Shown in pieces: positions 10,764-22,958 of a stretch of DNA of 64,000 nucleotides (the stretch's first letter is position 1; each line of letters begins with the position of its first letter). Location of the stretch: positions 504,193,359 through 504,257,358 of the forward strand of contig NC_056745.1 in assembly GCF_019279795.1 (NCBI RefSeq), given 5' to 3'. A program made the position numbers and the translations under genes. The notes beneath the pieces are model-generated. The model was given only the letters and a program-made list of their open reading frames with translations, had not been told where the DNA came from and made no database searches. The stretch is from Protopterus annectens (taxonomy: Eukaryota > Chordata > Ceratodontiformes > Protopteridae).

Positions 10764-11476
10764 CTAGTAGTCCAGAATATCCACGGTCAAATATACTAGC
10801 TGAACGTGCAGTGCAGAGTGCAAAGCAATTACGTGAATGGTCAATATGTAACAATACTGATGTCTTTTTGAATTTACTTAATCTCAGAAACATACCCCGT
10901 GATGATATACTTGGCTCGCCTGCTCAGAGACTTCTATCTAGGAAGACCAGAACTACATTGCTTATTAGTTCCAGTTTATTGAGGCCTAAACCTAAAAACA
11001 ACAGAACCATCACAGCCCAATTATTCAAGAAGTGTTCTATCCAGAAGTTTGATTATGATAAATCAAGCAGATTTCTTTGTCCTTTGAAAGAAGGAAAGAC
11101 AGTGAGGAAACAAACGAAAGGTTTCCACCAGATTGGTCAAGTAACAGGTACATGTACCAAGCAGAGATCCTACTTTGTAGAATCCAAGGGTGTGGAGCAC
11201 AGCAGAAATCGCATACCTCTCCTTCCTGTACCAGAATTGTTATTGCAGAATTGTTCCTGTGATACAGACTCCAGACCCCAGAGCAATCCAGACATTGTTC
11301 CTGTTCCAGAACATGTTCTACCTTCTGAATCCATCCCGAGGATGTTCCTGATACTCCTACGGTTGAACAGTCAGCAGAAACAGTTCCAGTTGCTAAGTCT
11401 AACTTCTCAGTTTTACATCACACGATTTGGTCCCACGTCCAGACCAGGTGAGAGATACACAGCGACTTGGACATAA
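10764..11476 (+). pseudogene. Ty3/gypsy integrase C-terminus, unit 1
   Basis: Continues the frame broken at 181: TSSPEYPRSN, then AERAVQSAKQL with the third catalytic residue (Glu), RDDILGSPAQRLLSRKTRTTL, and a C-terminal basic region with GQVTGTCTKQRSYFVES, typical of the chromodomain-less gypsy integrase tail. The stop is at 11474-11476, followed by about 100 bp of untranslated sequence to the polypurine tract. The ORF can be opened from an upstream ATG at 10727, but those first codons belong to the PLE. Confidence 0.85.
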
Positions 11477-11575
11477 CTGTACATACATACATAGTTCTGT
11501 ACAATGCATGACAAAAAGCTATTTGTATTACTTGCATATTAACTGATATTCTCTGCATCGCATGATCACATTCTC

Positions 11576-11587
11576 AAAGAGGAAGGA
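11576..11587 (+). other. Polypurine tract
   Basis: CAAAGAGGAAGGA immediately precedes the TGTAGAGC start of the LTR, the usual position for the plus-strand primer of LTR retrotransposons. Confidence 0.7.
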
Positions 11588-11727
11588 TGTAGAGCACAGT
11601 GTGTGATGTGTCTTTAAGAAGCATAGCAAGTGATGAATGTGCGTATATAAATAGCAGGCACGTGCTGTACCTAGTGCCATTCTGAAAGTGCAGCCAGAGA
11701 GTAAGCATGTGAGAATGAATGTAGTTA

Positions 11728-11786
<59 letters not shown>

Positions 11787-11880
11787 TTACATAAGTTGAC
11801 ATTAATAGCTATAATCGTAATGTGTTTGTACATAATAAAGCTGCTTGAACAGAACCCACAAAGACTCATCACTGTTAGCA
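11588..11880 (+). repeat. Ty3/gypsy 3' LTR, unit 1
   Basis: Starts TGTAGAGC after the polypurine tract. It contains TATATAAATAG (about 11645), a (TA)27 tract and an AATAAA signal (11834-11839), and probably ends at TTAGCA (11880). The right edge is inferred, as the 5' LTR is outside the window. Confidence 0.65.
11731..11784. repeat. (TA)27 microsatellite inside LTR
   Basis: 54 bp of perfect TA; the unit 2 counterpart (22598-22643) has 23 repeats. This alone accounts for the 8-bp LTR length difference. Confidence 0.95.
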
Positions 11881-12099
11881 CCAAGGGCACTGTATGCTGT
11901 TGCTAAATGCCTCAGTACTGCCCTTGAATCTAAGTGCTGAAAGCACTACCTCTATTGCCGGTGCAGAGAGATAACTGAATGTCTTCCACAAATGTAAAAC
12001 ATACTTCCTTGCAGGATCCCTGTACAATGTGCCTTCTATAAGTGTTCCCTTTTTACTAAATCAGCCACATGTTATACCCCTCAATGCCATGTTGTTCTA
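11881..12099. other. Unannotated flank of gypsy LTR
   Basis: No gene or repeat family recognised. The same 219 bp recurs at 22740-22958 as part of the duplication. Confidence 0.6.
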
Positions 12100-12102
12100 C
12101 CT

Positions 12103-14178
12103 CGATCCAAAAAGTCTACGATGATAGCCTCTAACTGTGTATACATTAGTTCTTTATCAGTATTAAGTCAAATAATACGTTTAGTTTGTTTTTAACTATA
12201 TTTGTGAATATATGTGAAGGATGCATACTATCTCTATGAAGATAGGTGTTTTTCCTTACACTTTTCTTAAAGTGGTACCAATTGTGCCATCTAACTACTT
12301 AAACATTTTCATATCAAGAAATTCTAAACTTAAATAGTTAATATTATATTTAAACCTTAGAAAAGTACTTGTCGCATGCAAATAACTAACAAATTCTTCA
12401 GAAAGTAAAATAGATGCATCCCAAATAAGGAAGAGATCATCTACACATCTCTTATAAAATAAAATACTGTTCTTGAATGTATTATTTGTGCTAATACATA
12501 TTTAGTATTGCAGTTATTAACGACCAAATTCGCATAGGTGTTAGCCATGGACATGCCCATAGCCACACCTCTACATTGTTTGTGCACCACATTCTGAAAT
12601 AATAAGACAATGTTGTTCAATGTTAAATCAATTAGAGCACAAACAGCTTCTATTTTAATAGAATTACATATGGACAAAGATGTAACATATTCCCTTAAAT
12701 AGTCAATTCCAATATCATTCGGAACAGATGTAAAAAGACTATCAACATCTAAAATAACAAAATAACAAGTAGAAATATCATGTTCATTAGACCACATATA
12801 TAACTGCTCTAAAAAATCAGTTGTATTTTTTACAATGGTAGTTGAATGACTCAAAGCTTTCTTTAGTTGTAACTCAACATATTTAGATAGTGGTTCTGTA
12901 ATCCAGCCTGATGCTGAAACAATAGGTCGCATGAGGGGGAAGAAAGGCATTTATGTATTTTTGGAGTACCATAAATAAAGGGAATTTTAGGATGCATAAC
13001 ATGAAAATATTGTAACACTTCTAAAGAACTTTGATTACTCAAATGCACATCATATACATTTGTTTTCACATTCTGAATACTATTTACTTCATTTGTGTTT
13101 AAAACAATATAATCTTCAGTATTTAACAATGCCATCATACATATATCATATATAATCAGGTAAATTCAAAATAACTATTCCCCCTCCTTTGTCGGCTGGT
13201 TTAATGACTATGTTACCATTACCTATAAGTGATTTAATAGCTTCCTGCTCTTGTTTATCTGAATAAAAACATTTCTTATCAGAAAACAACTGGTCATAAA
13301 TTTCATTTACATCAACTTCTTCAAAAGCAGCAACTAGTGGGTTATTAACCGGAACAAAAGTACTTTTTTAACTTACAGTAAAATTGTCCAAGTCATGTTG
13401 ACTCAGTCCATAGATAGATTTCAAATTTATGTTAGTATTAATATCTTGAAGCTCATAATTACATCTGAAATGTCTGCCAACTGCCATGGAATATAAGTCA
13501 AGCCTCTATTTAAAATTTGCTCTTCTTGTTCTGTTAAAGAATATTCTGAAAGATAATACACAATACCATTTAGTACCTCTTTTGGCTTTGAGTAGTAAAA
13601 ATCTGTATCCTGTATTCCTGGTACGACTTCGGCCTCTGCTGCTGTGATAATTCCTTTTCTCCTTCGGTAAAGGGTATGGCTTGTTGAGCTAGAGAGGTGC
13701 ATCTAAAGGGTCTAAAGCTGTCACCAAATTCGAATCCATGACTGTATTTCTTAAATGATAGGAATTAGTTCTTTCTGCATTAAATGTAGGATTTGAATCT
13801 ACCACAGTCTCAGCCGTTGAACGCTCTACTGCAAGTGGCATCTCTGTTGATTCAGTTCACACAGTCACGCCTACATGCATTGGGCACTGTTGATTAGATG
13901 AGCTACCAAGTTCATTATTTTCTCTCAAGTCCGACTGGCTTAGAACCCTTTCCTCATCCAAAGGCTCTTTTGAGATTCTAAAGACGTAGTTCTAGCAATG
14001 TTAAAAACATTGCCCAGTTTAAAGTCATTAATGTCTCTTTGAATTTTACGTTTTTTGCGCTCAATTAAAGTCTTTTCATATGCTGTTACACGATCTAGCA
14101 TATGTTAAGAGTGCAGAATGACTATTTTTCTCAGTTAAGGTTGTTAATTTAGCAAACTCACCAAGTAATTCTTGTTTA
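12103..14178 (-). pseudogene. PLE-1 reverse transcriptase, unit 2 copy
   Basis: The same RT as in unit 1 but better preserved. 12950-12441 is one open frame from RPIVSASGWITEPLSKYVE through ILDVDSLFTSVP (catalytic Asp) and GVAMGMSMANTY. The intact two-copy AAAATAAC keeps LDVDSLF in frame, so the unit 1 deletion is the derived state. The catalytic pair CVDDLF lies just beyond a frameshift (about 12445). N-terminal segments 13702-13427 and 13138-12863 are separated by indels. The 3' side (endonuclease) is cut off by the duplication junction at 12100. Confidence 0.8.
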
Positions 14179-14538
14179 AGTTGTGTACACTTACCATAAA
14201 TGTAAATGTTCGAGTGTATTTCACTGTTGCAGTCATCACATTTGGGTTATCTGTCAGCAGGTAGCCCTCAGCCGGCCTGAATACCAGAGTCTTCGGATTT
14301 CTACATCAGATGCGGTCGCTTCTTCTATGACGTCAGGTCGTGAGTATAAAACATGCAGCTGATGCCATTACATCTGTTTTTCTTGCCCCAGATGTCAGGT
14401 GACCCCACAATAGGAAGCACTTATATGGTATGGAACACCCCCAGTAAAAAGCAAATACACATGATATAATATATACCAAACAAGAAGGAAAGGTAGAGCC
14501 AAGAGAAGGTAGGGGGCTGGAGGGAGGGTAATCAGGAC

Positions 14539-14637
14539 TGCAACAGTGAATACACTCGAACATCTACATTTATGGTAAATGTACACAACTGTACTATGTT
14601 CTTCGTGTTTCACTGTTGCAGTCATCACATTTGGGTT
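14539..14637. repeat. DIRS-A2 internal complementary region
   Basis: Identical in design to 3661-3759; complementary to both ends of A2. Confidence 0.85.
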
Positions 14638-14668
14638 GATTCCCAAAGCTAAGGAAGGGTGGAGGTAG

Positions 14669-15835
14669 TTAAGGAACATTAGGGCTAGCAATCAGGCCCT
14701 GTAAGACTGCTGTGGCAAATCCAGCTCTGGATTTAGAAAAGATAGGCAGGTGGTAATGCTTGGTGAAAGTATGTACAGAGCTCCAGGTAGCAGCCTCCAG
14801 GATGTTCCTGGTAGGGACTCCTCTGAGAAATGCTGTAGAGGTAGATGCAGCCTTGGTGGAATGTGATCTTATCCCCTGTGGGGTAGGTTTTCCATGGTGC
14901 TTGTAGCAGAAATGGATGCAATGGGGTATCCACTGGGAAATGGTTTGCTTTGAAATGGCCTTCCCCTCTGCCCCTGCAGCAAAGCTAACTAGCAGCTGGT
15001 CAGATTTTCTGAGAGGCTTAGTTCTGTCCAAACAGAATCTAAGCTGTCTGTGCACATCCAGAGAATGCAGTATCCTTTCCCCCTTATTTTGAGGATTATG
15101 GAAAAGGTAGGCAAGTGAATGGACTGGTTTAGAGCCACACTAGACACCACCTTGGGCATAAAGGATAGATTAGTCCCAAGGGAAACTCTATTCGCATGGA
15201 AGATAATGAAGGGTTCCACTGCCATGAGGGCCTACAGTTCAGACACTCTTCTTGCTGAAGTGATGGCTAGAAGTAAGGCTGTTTTCCAAGAAAGGAATTT
15301 CAACTCTGCTGTAGCAGCTGGTTCAAAGGGGAGGGGAGAGTGAGTTTTTCCAATACAAAGTTAAGGTCCCAGGCTGGAGTGGGAGCTCTCCTGGGGGGGG
15401 GGTCTTAAATTTTTGGCCCCTCTAAGGAATTGTCTTAGCAGGGGATGAGAGAAGAGGGGTGGCTCAGTATTATAATGTGCTGAAATGGCAGAGGTATGAA
15501 TCTTAATTGAAAAGAAAGACAGGCCCTTGTGCAGCACTTCTGTCAAATAATCTAGAATATGAGGTAAGCTAGGCACTGCTGTGGCCACCCCCTGAGCCTG
15601 GCTCCAAGAACATAATCTTTTCCACTTTTCTGAATAAGATTTTCTAGCACTAGGTCTTTTTGCCTCAAGAATGACATTCAGCACCTGTTTAATGAGGGTT
15701 CCTAGAGGTGAGCTCAGGGAATCAGTCAAGCTGCAAGGTTCAGGGTTTGAAGCTGAGGGTGCAGAATCTGGCCTGCCTGCTGGGACAGCAGCAAAGGGGT
15801 CTGAGGCAGGTGCCATGGTTGCAGCACTGTCAGAC
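14669..15835 (-). pseudogene. DIRS-A2 tyrosine recombinase
   Basis: Copy of the A1 recombinase. It carries the same HSTKAAS substitution at the second catalytic Arg and the same Tyr box KHYHL. A 10-base G run at 15393-15402 (11 in A1) and an indel near 15105 break the frame differently from A1. The substitution being in both units dates it before the duplication. Confidence 0.83.
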
Positions 15836-17600
15836 TGCACAAAAGGGGGTACCCAGTGCTGGTGTGGCCAGTCTGGGGCAATCAGTACTGTCCTTGGCTT
15901 GTCCTGTTTGATTTTTAGTAGAACCTTCAACATGAGAGGCAGAGGGGGAAGGCATAAATTGAGAGGCTTTCCCAGGTAAAGGACAGGGCATCCACTTTCC
16001 AAGCTTGACTGTGGGGAGTTCTGGTGCAGAATTTGTTCAACTGGTAGTTCTGAGGGGAGGGAAACAGGTTTACCTCTGGTGCCCTCCATTTGTTCAAGAG
16101 CTTGAATATTTTGGGTTCCAGTTTCCATTCGTGTGGGTCCATGAGATTTCTGCTTAAGTAGTCTGCCAGTGAATTTAGTTTGTCTGGCAGGAATAGAGCT
16201 TGCAGGTTCACTTGGTAGCTCAAGGCTGTGTTCAACAGAACCATGGCTAGTCTGCAGAGTGGGTAGGAATGGGTTCCCCCTGCTTGTTTATAGTGTACAT
16301 AACTGTGGTGTTGTCTTGTCTTCACCAGTAGTTGTCCTGGAAGAATAAGGTCTTTGAAGGCTGTCAGAGCATTCTGTACAGCTAACATTTCTTTTTGATT
16401 GATATGCAGGTGCATCTGTTTTGGGTTCCATTTTCCCCGAATGCACTGCCCTGCCATGTGCACCCCCCTATGCATATAGCCTGATGCATCTGTTGTTGGG
16501 GTTTGGGCGGCAGGGGTAGAGTGAAAGGTAGTCCCTTGTTGTGGTAGCAGGCCTCTGCCCACCAAAGGAACTCTTAGTCCTTAGACAAGGAATGATAGGA
16601 ATCATTGTTTCCAGGTCCTGAAAATGTTGACACCATAGACTTTTAGATACCATTGAAGTTTTCTCATATGCAGTCTCGCATATGGAATTAGCAGAATGCA
16701 AGAGGCCATGAACCACAGGGCTTGCGGATTTTCTTTGCAGATAGCTGGGTTTTGTGGCCAGTAGTTTGAAGTAGGTTGTCAAATAAACTTGTTTCTCTGG
16801 AGTGAGGAATGCCATCTGGGAAGCTGCGTTAAAGCTTGCTCCCACAAATACAATCTGTTGGCAGGGTACTAGGTGCGATTTCTTCTCATTGATGGTGTAC
16901 CCCAATGAGGTTAGAAGTCTCTTTAACAAATGTCAGGTGTTGTAATAGCAAGTCCTGACTTTCTGCCTGAACCAGGCAGTCATCCAAGTATGGGTAAATC
17001 TGAATACTTCTCTGCCTGCAAAATGCAATGGCTGGAGCTAGGTACTTTGTGAATACCCTGGGCACAGTAGATAAGCCAAAGGGAAGTGCAGAGAACTGAC
17101 AGTGCATGAAGCCCGCCCTAAAACATAGGTATTGTCTGCAGGATTCCTTTATTGAGATATGCATGTAAGCTTCTTTTAAGTCTAAGGTTGCCAGCCAGGC
17201 ATCCTTGGCTAGCATAGGAAGAAGCTGTTGAAGAGTTAGCATTTTGAATTTTGGAACCACCAGAAAGGTGTTGAGAATAGACAGGAATAGACAGGTCCAG
17301 GGTAGGATGCCAGGAGTTTTCTTTTCTGAGAACCAGGAACAGTCTTGAATAAAAACCTTGTCCTCTTTGTTCTGCTGGGACAGGTTGAATAGCCCTGATA
17401 TTGAGGAGAGAGGGAACTTAGTTTTGGGCCTCCGCCCACTGATTTGAGGGGATCTCTGACCATCCACTTGTGGTTGGGAGTGAGTGGAGGTGGAATCTGT
17501 ACCCTAGGGAAACTATGTTTAAAACCCATTTGTCCTGGGTAATGAGTTCCCAGTTTTATGCATGCAGGGTGAGCTTTCCTCCTAAGTGGGGAAGTAGTTG
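15836..17600 (-). pseudogene. DIRS-A2 RT-RNase H-methyltransferase-like region
   Basis: 17467-16886 is one open frame covering the RT palm with LDLKEAYMHI, FSALPFGLST and YPYLDDCLVQ. RNase H (TDASGYMH, KEMLAVQNA, LADYLSRN) and the LFPSPQNYQLNKFC segment lie in 16565-15927. A2 has extra single-base losses relative to A1 near 16640-16760 that shift the thumb. Otherwise the lesions are shared with A1. Confidence 0.83.
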
Positions 17601-19402
17601 AGCAGGGCCTGGAAGAGTTAAGGATAAGTCATTGTGCCAATTTTCCATAGGGGGTGGCTTACTACTCCCTGATTTGGAAGTGGGAGCCCCCCACTGCTTA
17701 GATTTGTGCATAGTCGGAGACTGAAGTCTTGGTGGTCTGCTGCTCCTGGGTTTGGCCTGGAAGGGGACTGGAAAAGACCAGTTCTTTGAAGACCAATGCC
17801 TACTGAATCTAGGAGGCTGTACTTGTAAGAAGTCTAACAGTTTGCATAGATTTAGTTTTTTCCTCCATCCTTTTGAGGACTTCTGCTTTGTTGTCAAAAA
17901 AAGCGGTCTTGGTTTAAGGGTGCATCCAGTAATTTAGCTTTAACATGATCTGGCAAGTTTTGTTCCTTAAGCCAAGCATGCCTTCTAAGTACAGACCCAG
18001 TGGCAGTACCCCTGCAAGATGCTTCTAAAGCATCAAAACCACATTGCAAAGTATGTTTACAAACTTGTTTAGCAGAATGCATTAACTCTTGCAAATCTTT
18101 GTGTTCAGCACAGTCAGGAATCATCAATTTCTGTTTAAGTAGTCCCATAATATGCTACTGATACTTTAACGTATGAAACTGGCAATTTAAAGCCCTAATG
18201 GCCAAAGTAGCAGAAGTGTATACCTTCTTACCCCATCTATCTAAAGCTCTAGAGTCCCTATCAGAAGGGGTAGGATATTTGGCAGTAGTAGCCTTAATGT
18301 CTTTTGGTCCTTGGGAAATGGTCTCTGGATCCATAGTAGGAGTCTTGAAGAGGTATTTGTGAGAGTCAGGTACTCTGTAGTAACTGTCAGGTTTCCTAGG
18401 TGCTGGATTCCAAGAAAACATCATCTACAATCTCCAGAACAGGAGGGATAGTTAGAGGCCTGTGTTGAGGCAGGAGTAAGAATTCCCTAAGTCTCTTTTT
18501 GGACTCAGGCTTTCCCAGCGGAAATGCTCCCTAAGGGTATGCAAGGTTTCACCAAAGAAAAATCCTCTGGAGAGGAAGCAGAGGGAATGGAATAATCTGC
18601 AACAGAATCCTTGGAAGTAGATAAGGATAAATCCTGGTAGTCAGAAGGAACAGAGATATCAAATTCCTGATCAGAAGAATCAGAAAGAAAATCAGTTCTA
18701 GGTCTCGTAGAAGGAGAAGGCTGGCTTCCCTAATTAAGGTAACAAGGTCTTCAGACATTCTAATCATTTGTTTTTGAGGCATATGGGCCTGAGAATGTGG
18801 TTTGGTCATTAGATTTCTAGGCGTAGTGCAAGCTTTAGGCCTGAGGAATTCGGTATTTTTAGCTTTAAAGTTGTTGGTTTAATATGAAATTCGGTAAGCC
18901 TGAATATACCCTCAGAAGCCGGTGCTTGCACAGTGGCTCTGGACCCATCCAAGGTAGAGACATCTGCAGGTTCCATAGTCGAAGAAGCATCTTGTGGCAT
19001 ACCGGACTCCGAATGGGTCTCAGTAGAGGCCTGCGAATCTGTAGTAGCAGGTATCAGGGGCTGCGAAAGTGCCTCACTGAGTACCGGCGGACTAGCGACT
19101 TGCTTAACGGAAGCGTTGTCAGCAGTTTTGGACCTATGCGGTCTGTCTCTGTCTTTATGTTTTTTCGGAAGATCGGTAGTCAGATGGCTTAACAAAGCCA
19201 TTTCGGAGTACGGAGATCGAAAACGAAAGTATTTAGGTACAAAAATAGCCCGACTACGAATAGTTCAGGCGTTGAACAAGGAACAAAATCGACAGCCAGG
19301 GACATCGTGGTCTGGGCCTAAACAGGTGACACAGTAAGAATGAAAATCTCTATGATGTATTTGCTTTCCACAGGCAAGACAATTGCTAATTTTTTCTGAC
19401 AT
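17601..19402 (-). pseudogene. DIRS-A2 gag-like ORF1
   Basis: Start ATG at 19402 with the same N-terminal Cys module, then the early stop. The central domain RALDRWGKKVY … VLRRHAWLKEQ is at about 18260-17950. A 10-bp deletion relative to A1 near 17757 and a missing C near 18730 are unit 2 differences. Confidence 0.77.
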
Positions 19403-19762
19403 CATTTAGAACAAGAAAAAAGGATCCCCAATGGGGTACTTACGCTTTTGAAGACTTCAGGTCTGAAACTCGAAAATGAAAATTTCAGGAGTCAGACGAC
19501 CGGCACTTGTGAACTGCTTCTGCTTCTGGCACCGCATGGCAAGAAAGGCTGATGTAATGCCATCGGCTGCATGTTTTATACCCCTGACGACTTAACACAA
19601 TGGAAGAAACTAGAGCATCTGACGCAGAAATCCGAAGACTCTGGTATTCAGGCCGGCTGAGGGCTACCTGCAGGCAGATAACCCAAATGTGATGACTGCA
19701 ACACTGAAACATGAAGAACATTTAATTCATATGCATCATGTATTCAATGGAGGCTTTTAGAT

Positions 19763-20077
19763 TTATCTGTTGCCAACGTTGTAGTAATACAGGTACTTAA
19801 GATAATTAGGCATATTAAATATGCGCAACCCTCTTGGGACAATTATCTGTTTGATATAAATATCAAATGAAAGCCGTTGCCACTGCAGGTGTTTAAAGAA
19901 CTGCATTTTAGACTGAAAGTCATGTAAAAGTAAACTTACTGATGGTGGCATATTCTCCAAGCTTTGTCCCATAAATTCTGTATGCAGAGGGTTATAAGCC
20001 ACTTCAACCAAACTGTTCAAACTAACAGTTTGTAGCTGTGCAGCACTAGTAGTAGGTATTTGAGGCATTGTGTTCAA
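19763..20077 (-). pseudogene. PLE-1 ORF N-terminus, unit 2
   Basis: Same reading as 8903-9217, with the PRGLRI block; identical translation. Confidence 0.7.
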
Positions 20078-20164
20078 TGGTTAGAGCCCCAAATGAACAG
20101 CAAAAGTAGAACAAAAAGGCTCTTACCACGCAGATAAAGCAAGTGTAACTACAAACAGTCGAAA

Positions 20165-21427
20165 TTATGTAAAAATGAGTGACACAAGCACCACGATGTC
20201 ATATAAAAAGGCTTAATTTATTATAATGCACTAGTAGACAATACTTTCACCTCTCAAGGCTTCTTCAGGCAGAAAACTGCATACACGTTTAAAAATGGTT
20301 TAAATAGAGTTGATTAACATCATGCGACTTCCATTAATTATAATTTAAAGATATATATCATGTAAAAAGCATAAGCATATAAACTCAATATTAAAAGTAT
20401 AAAAAATATATATACAAATATCACAATTTATTACTAATGTCTTTCAGAAGTGGTTTTAAACTAAAATAATAATTTAATCCAGGGTATTGATAAGCTTTTA
20501 AGCATAGAATCCATCTGTTCTCCATTAATTCAGTGTAGTTAGATACATCACCCCTCTAATAGATTTTCTAATATTTTGTAGAATTAAAAAAATAAATATA
20601 TGTGTATCATCTGTATTTTTTGTGTGTCTATATAATGCATTAGTTCTAACTTCCACTTAATCTCTGAAAGATGTTCACAAATTCTATCTTTTAACTTCCT
20701 ATTACTCTTGCATAAATATAGAACGCAGTACACTGAGAGCATCTAGCCATATAGATATCTGTTGTACTACATGTACCATAACTTCTTATATAAAATGTTT
20801 TAGAAGTTAGTGGATGAATAAAACTAACTTCTGTACAGATATATTTACGAAAATGGCAGTTATAACATTTCAAAATGCCCTTTTTGTTTATTATACTATG
20901 CTTATGTTGATACTGTTCCTTATAGCATAACTGATGTTTCAAGTTAGTTTGGTTCTTATATCCAAAAGTCAAATGTTCAAGAGATAAAAAGCTGGTACAT
21001 GTTTTATCATACTCCAATGTTTCTTAACCATATTCTGTATCTTATTTGTATTCACATGATATGGCAAAATGCATCTGAAAGCATTATTTGTAGTTCTCCT
21101 AGACAAAAATCTATTCTTGTGTTGTTGAGCATGAGTACTTGAAAAGATAGGATATATGTCACTACTATTAATTTCTTGCTTTATGTCATTAGTTAACTTA
21201 GTTACCATACTTTTAGCATACCCTTGATCCAAAACGTCTACGATGATAGCCTGTAACAGTGTATCCATTAGTTCTTTATCAGTATTAAGTCAAATAATAT
21301 GTTTAGTTTGTTTTTAACTATATTTGTGAATATATGTGAAGGATTTATTAATAAATAAATAAATAAATAAATAAAATGCATACTACCTCTATGAAGATAG
21401 GTGTTTTTCTTTACACTTTTCTTAAAG
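20165..21427 (-). pseudogene. PLE-1 upstream partial copy, unit 2
   Basis: Duplicate of 9306-10560, with the split endonuclease (21268-20969 and 21017-20691) and (TAAA)6 instead of (TAAA)5. Confidence 0.8.
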
Positions 21428-21431
21428 TGGT

Positions 21432-21621
21432 TTAAACTTGTATGCAGTTTTCTGCCTGAAGAAGCCTGAGAGGTGAAAGTATTGTCTACTAGCGCATTAT
21501 AATAAATTAAGCCTTGTTATATGACATTATGATGCTTGTATCACAAATTTTTACATAATTTGGGCTGTTTGTAGTGACACTTGCGCTATCTGCATGGTAA
21601 GAGCCTTTTTGTTGTACTTTC
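21432..21621 (+). repeat. PLE-1 inverted terminus, unit 2
   Basis: Duplicate of 10565-10754. It precedes the right copy of the CACATGTTA target duplication at 21622-21630. Confidence 0.8.
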
Positions 21622-21630
21622 CACATGTTA

Positions 21631-22343
21631 CTAGTAGTCCAGAATATCCACGGTCAAATATACTAGCTGAACGTGCAGTGCAGAGTGCAAAGCAATTACG
21701 TGAATGGTCAATATGTAACAATACTGATGTCTTTTTGAATTTACTTAATCTCAGAAACATACCCCGTGATGATATACTTGGCTCGCCTGCTCAGAGACTT
21801 CTATCTAGGAAGACCAGAACTACATTGCTTATTAGTTCCAGTTTATTGAGGCCTAAACCTAAAAACAACAGAACCATCACAGCCCAATTATTCAAGAAGT
21901 GTTCTATCCAGAAGTTTGATTATGATAAATCAAGCAGATTTCTTTGTCCTTTGAAAGAAGGAAAGACAGTGAGGAAACAAACGAAAGGTTTCCACCAGAT
22001 TGGTCAAGTAACAGGTACATGTACCAAGCAGAGATCCTACTTTGTAGAATCCAAGGGTGTGGAGCACAGCAGAAATCGCATACCTCTCCTTCCTGTACCA
22101 GAATTGTTATTGCAGAATTGTTCCTGTGATACAGACTCCAGACCCCAGAGCAATCCAGACATTGTTCCTGTTCCAGAACATGTTCTACCTTCTGAATCCA
22201 TCCCGAGGATGTTCCTGATACTCCTACGGTTGAACAGTCAGCAGAAACAGTTCCAGTTGCTAAGTCTAACTTCTCAGTTTTACATCACACGATTTGGTCC
22301 CACGTCCAGACCAGGTGAGAGATACACAGCGACTTGGACATAA
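21631..22343 (+). pseudogene. Ty3/gypsy integrase C-terminus, unit 2
   Basis: The same 3' integrase fragment as 10764-11476 with an identical translation: TSSPEYPRSN, AERAVQSAKQL, GQVTGTCTKQRSYFVES. It is orphaned here, because its 5' partner exists only at 1-181. Confidence 0.85.
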
Positions 22344-22454
22344 CTGTACATACATACATAGTTCTGTACAATGCATGACAAAAAGCTATTTGTATTACTT
22401 GCATATTAACTGATATTCTCTGCATCGCATGATCACATTCTCAAAGAGGAAGGA

Positions 22455-22594
22455 TGTAGAGCACAGTGTGTGATGTGTCTTTAAGAAGCATAGCAAGTGA
22501 TGAATGTGCGTATATAAATAGCAGGCACGTGCTGTACCTAGTGCCATTCTGAAAGTGCAGCCAGAGAGTAAGCATGTGAGAATGAATGTAGTTA

Positions 22595-22645
<51 letters not shown>

Positions 22646-22739
22646 TTACATAAGTTGACATTAATAGCTATAATCGTAATGTGTTTGTACATAATAAAGC
22701 TGCTTGAACAGAACCCACAAAGACTCATCACTGTTAGCA
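22455..22739 (+). repeat. Ty3/gypsy 3' LTR, unit 2
   Basis: 285-bp copy of the 11588-11880 LTR with polypurine tract, TATA and AATAAA; (TA)23 at 22598-22643. Confidence 0.65.
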
Positions 22740-22958
22740 CCAAGGGCACTGTATGCTGTTGCTAAATGCCTCAGTACTGCCCTTGAATCTAAGTGCTGAA
22801 AGCACTACCTCTATTGCCGGTGCAGAGAGATAACTGAATGTCTTCCACAAATGTAAAACATACTTCCTTGCAGGATCCCTGTACAATGTGCCTTCTATAA
22901 GTGTTCCCTTTTTACTAAATCAGCCACATGTTATACCCCTCAATGCCATGTTGTTCTA

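Larger units (their letters stand above)
1230..12099. repeat. Tandem segmental duplication, unit 1
   Basis: This 10,870-bp block begins inside the PLE endonuclease frame and ends 219 bp past the gypsy 3' LTR. It is repeated directly and immediately as 12100-22958. Line-by-line comparison shows near identity through the PLE, DIRS-A, gypsy integrase, LTR and flank. Junction bases CCT (12100-12102) are shared with both the unit start (1230-1232) and the unit 2 end (22959-22961). Differences seen are mostly repeat slippage and a few substitutions, which indicates a recent event. Confidence 0.93.
14179..19721 (-). mobile_element. DIRS-A2, duplicate of DIRS-A1
   Basis: The same element as DIRS-A1, copied with the segmental duplication rather than by transposition, since its PLE flanks are identical on both sides. 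The left ITR begins at 14179, the ICR is 14539-14637, and the right end ATGAAGAACAT is at 19721. The 5.54-kb length differs from A1 only by small indels. Confidence 0.92.
12100..22958. repeat. Tandem segmental duplication, unit 2
   Basis: This 10,859-bp second unit carries the PLE RT part, DIRS-A2, the PLE N-terminus and upstream partial copy, the gypsy integrase tail, the LTR and the 219-bp flank. It ends where sequence departs from unit 1 at 22962 (TACAGTATAC against the TCGATCC junction). Unlike unit 1, it retains the two-copy AAAATAAC repeat in the PLE RT. It lacks a 10-bp segment present at about 6884-6893, and has (TA)23, (TAAA)6 and a 10-base G run. Confidence 0.93.

Noticed and set aside
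11528..11906. Open frames containing runs of Tyr-Ile on both strands
   Set aside because: Translation of the (TA)n microsatellite in the LTR, not a protein gene.
11881..12099. Treating the 219-bp sequence after each LTR as its own repeat family
   Set aside because: It occurs twice only because it lies within the segmental duplication.
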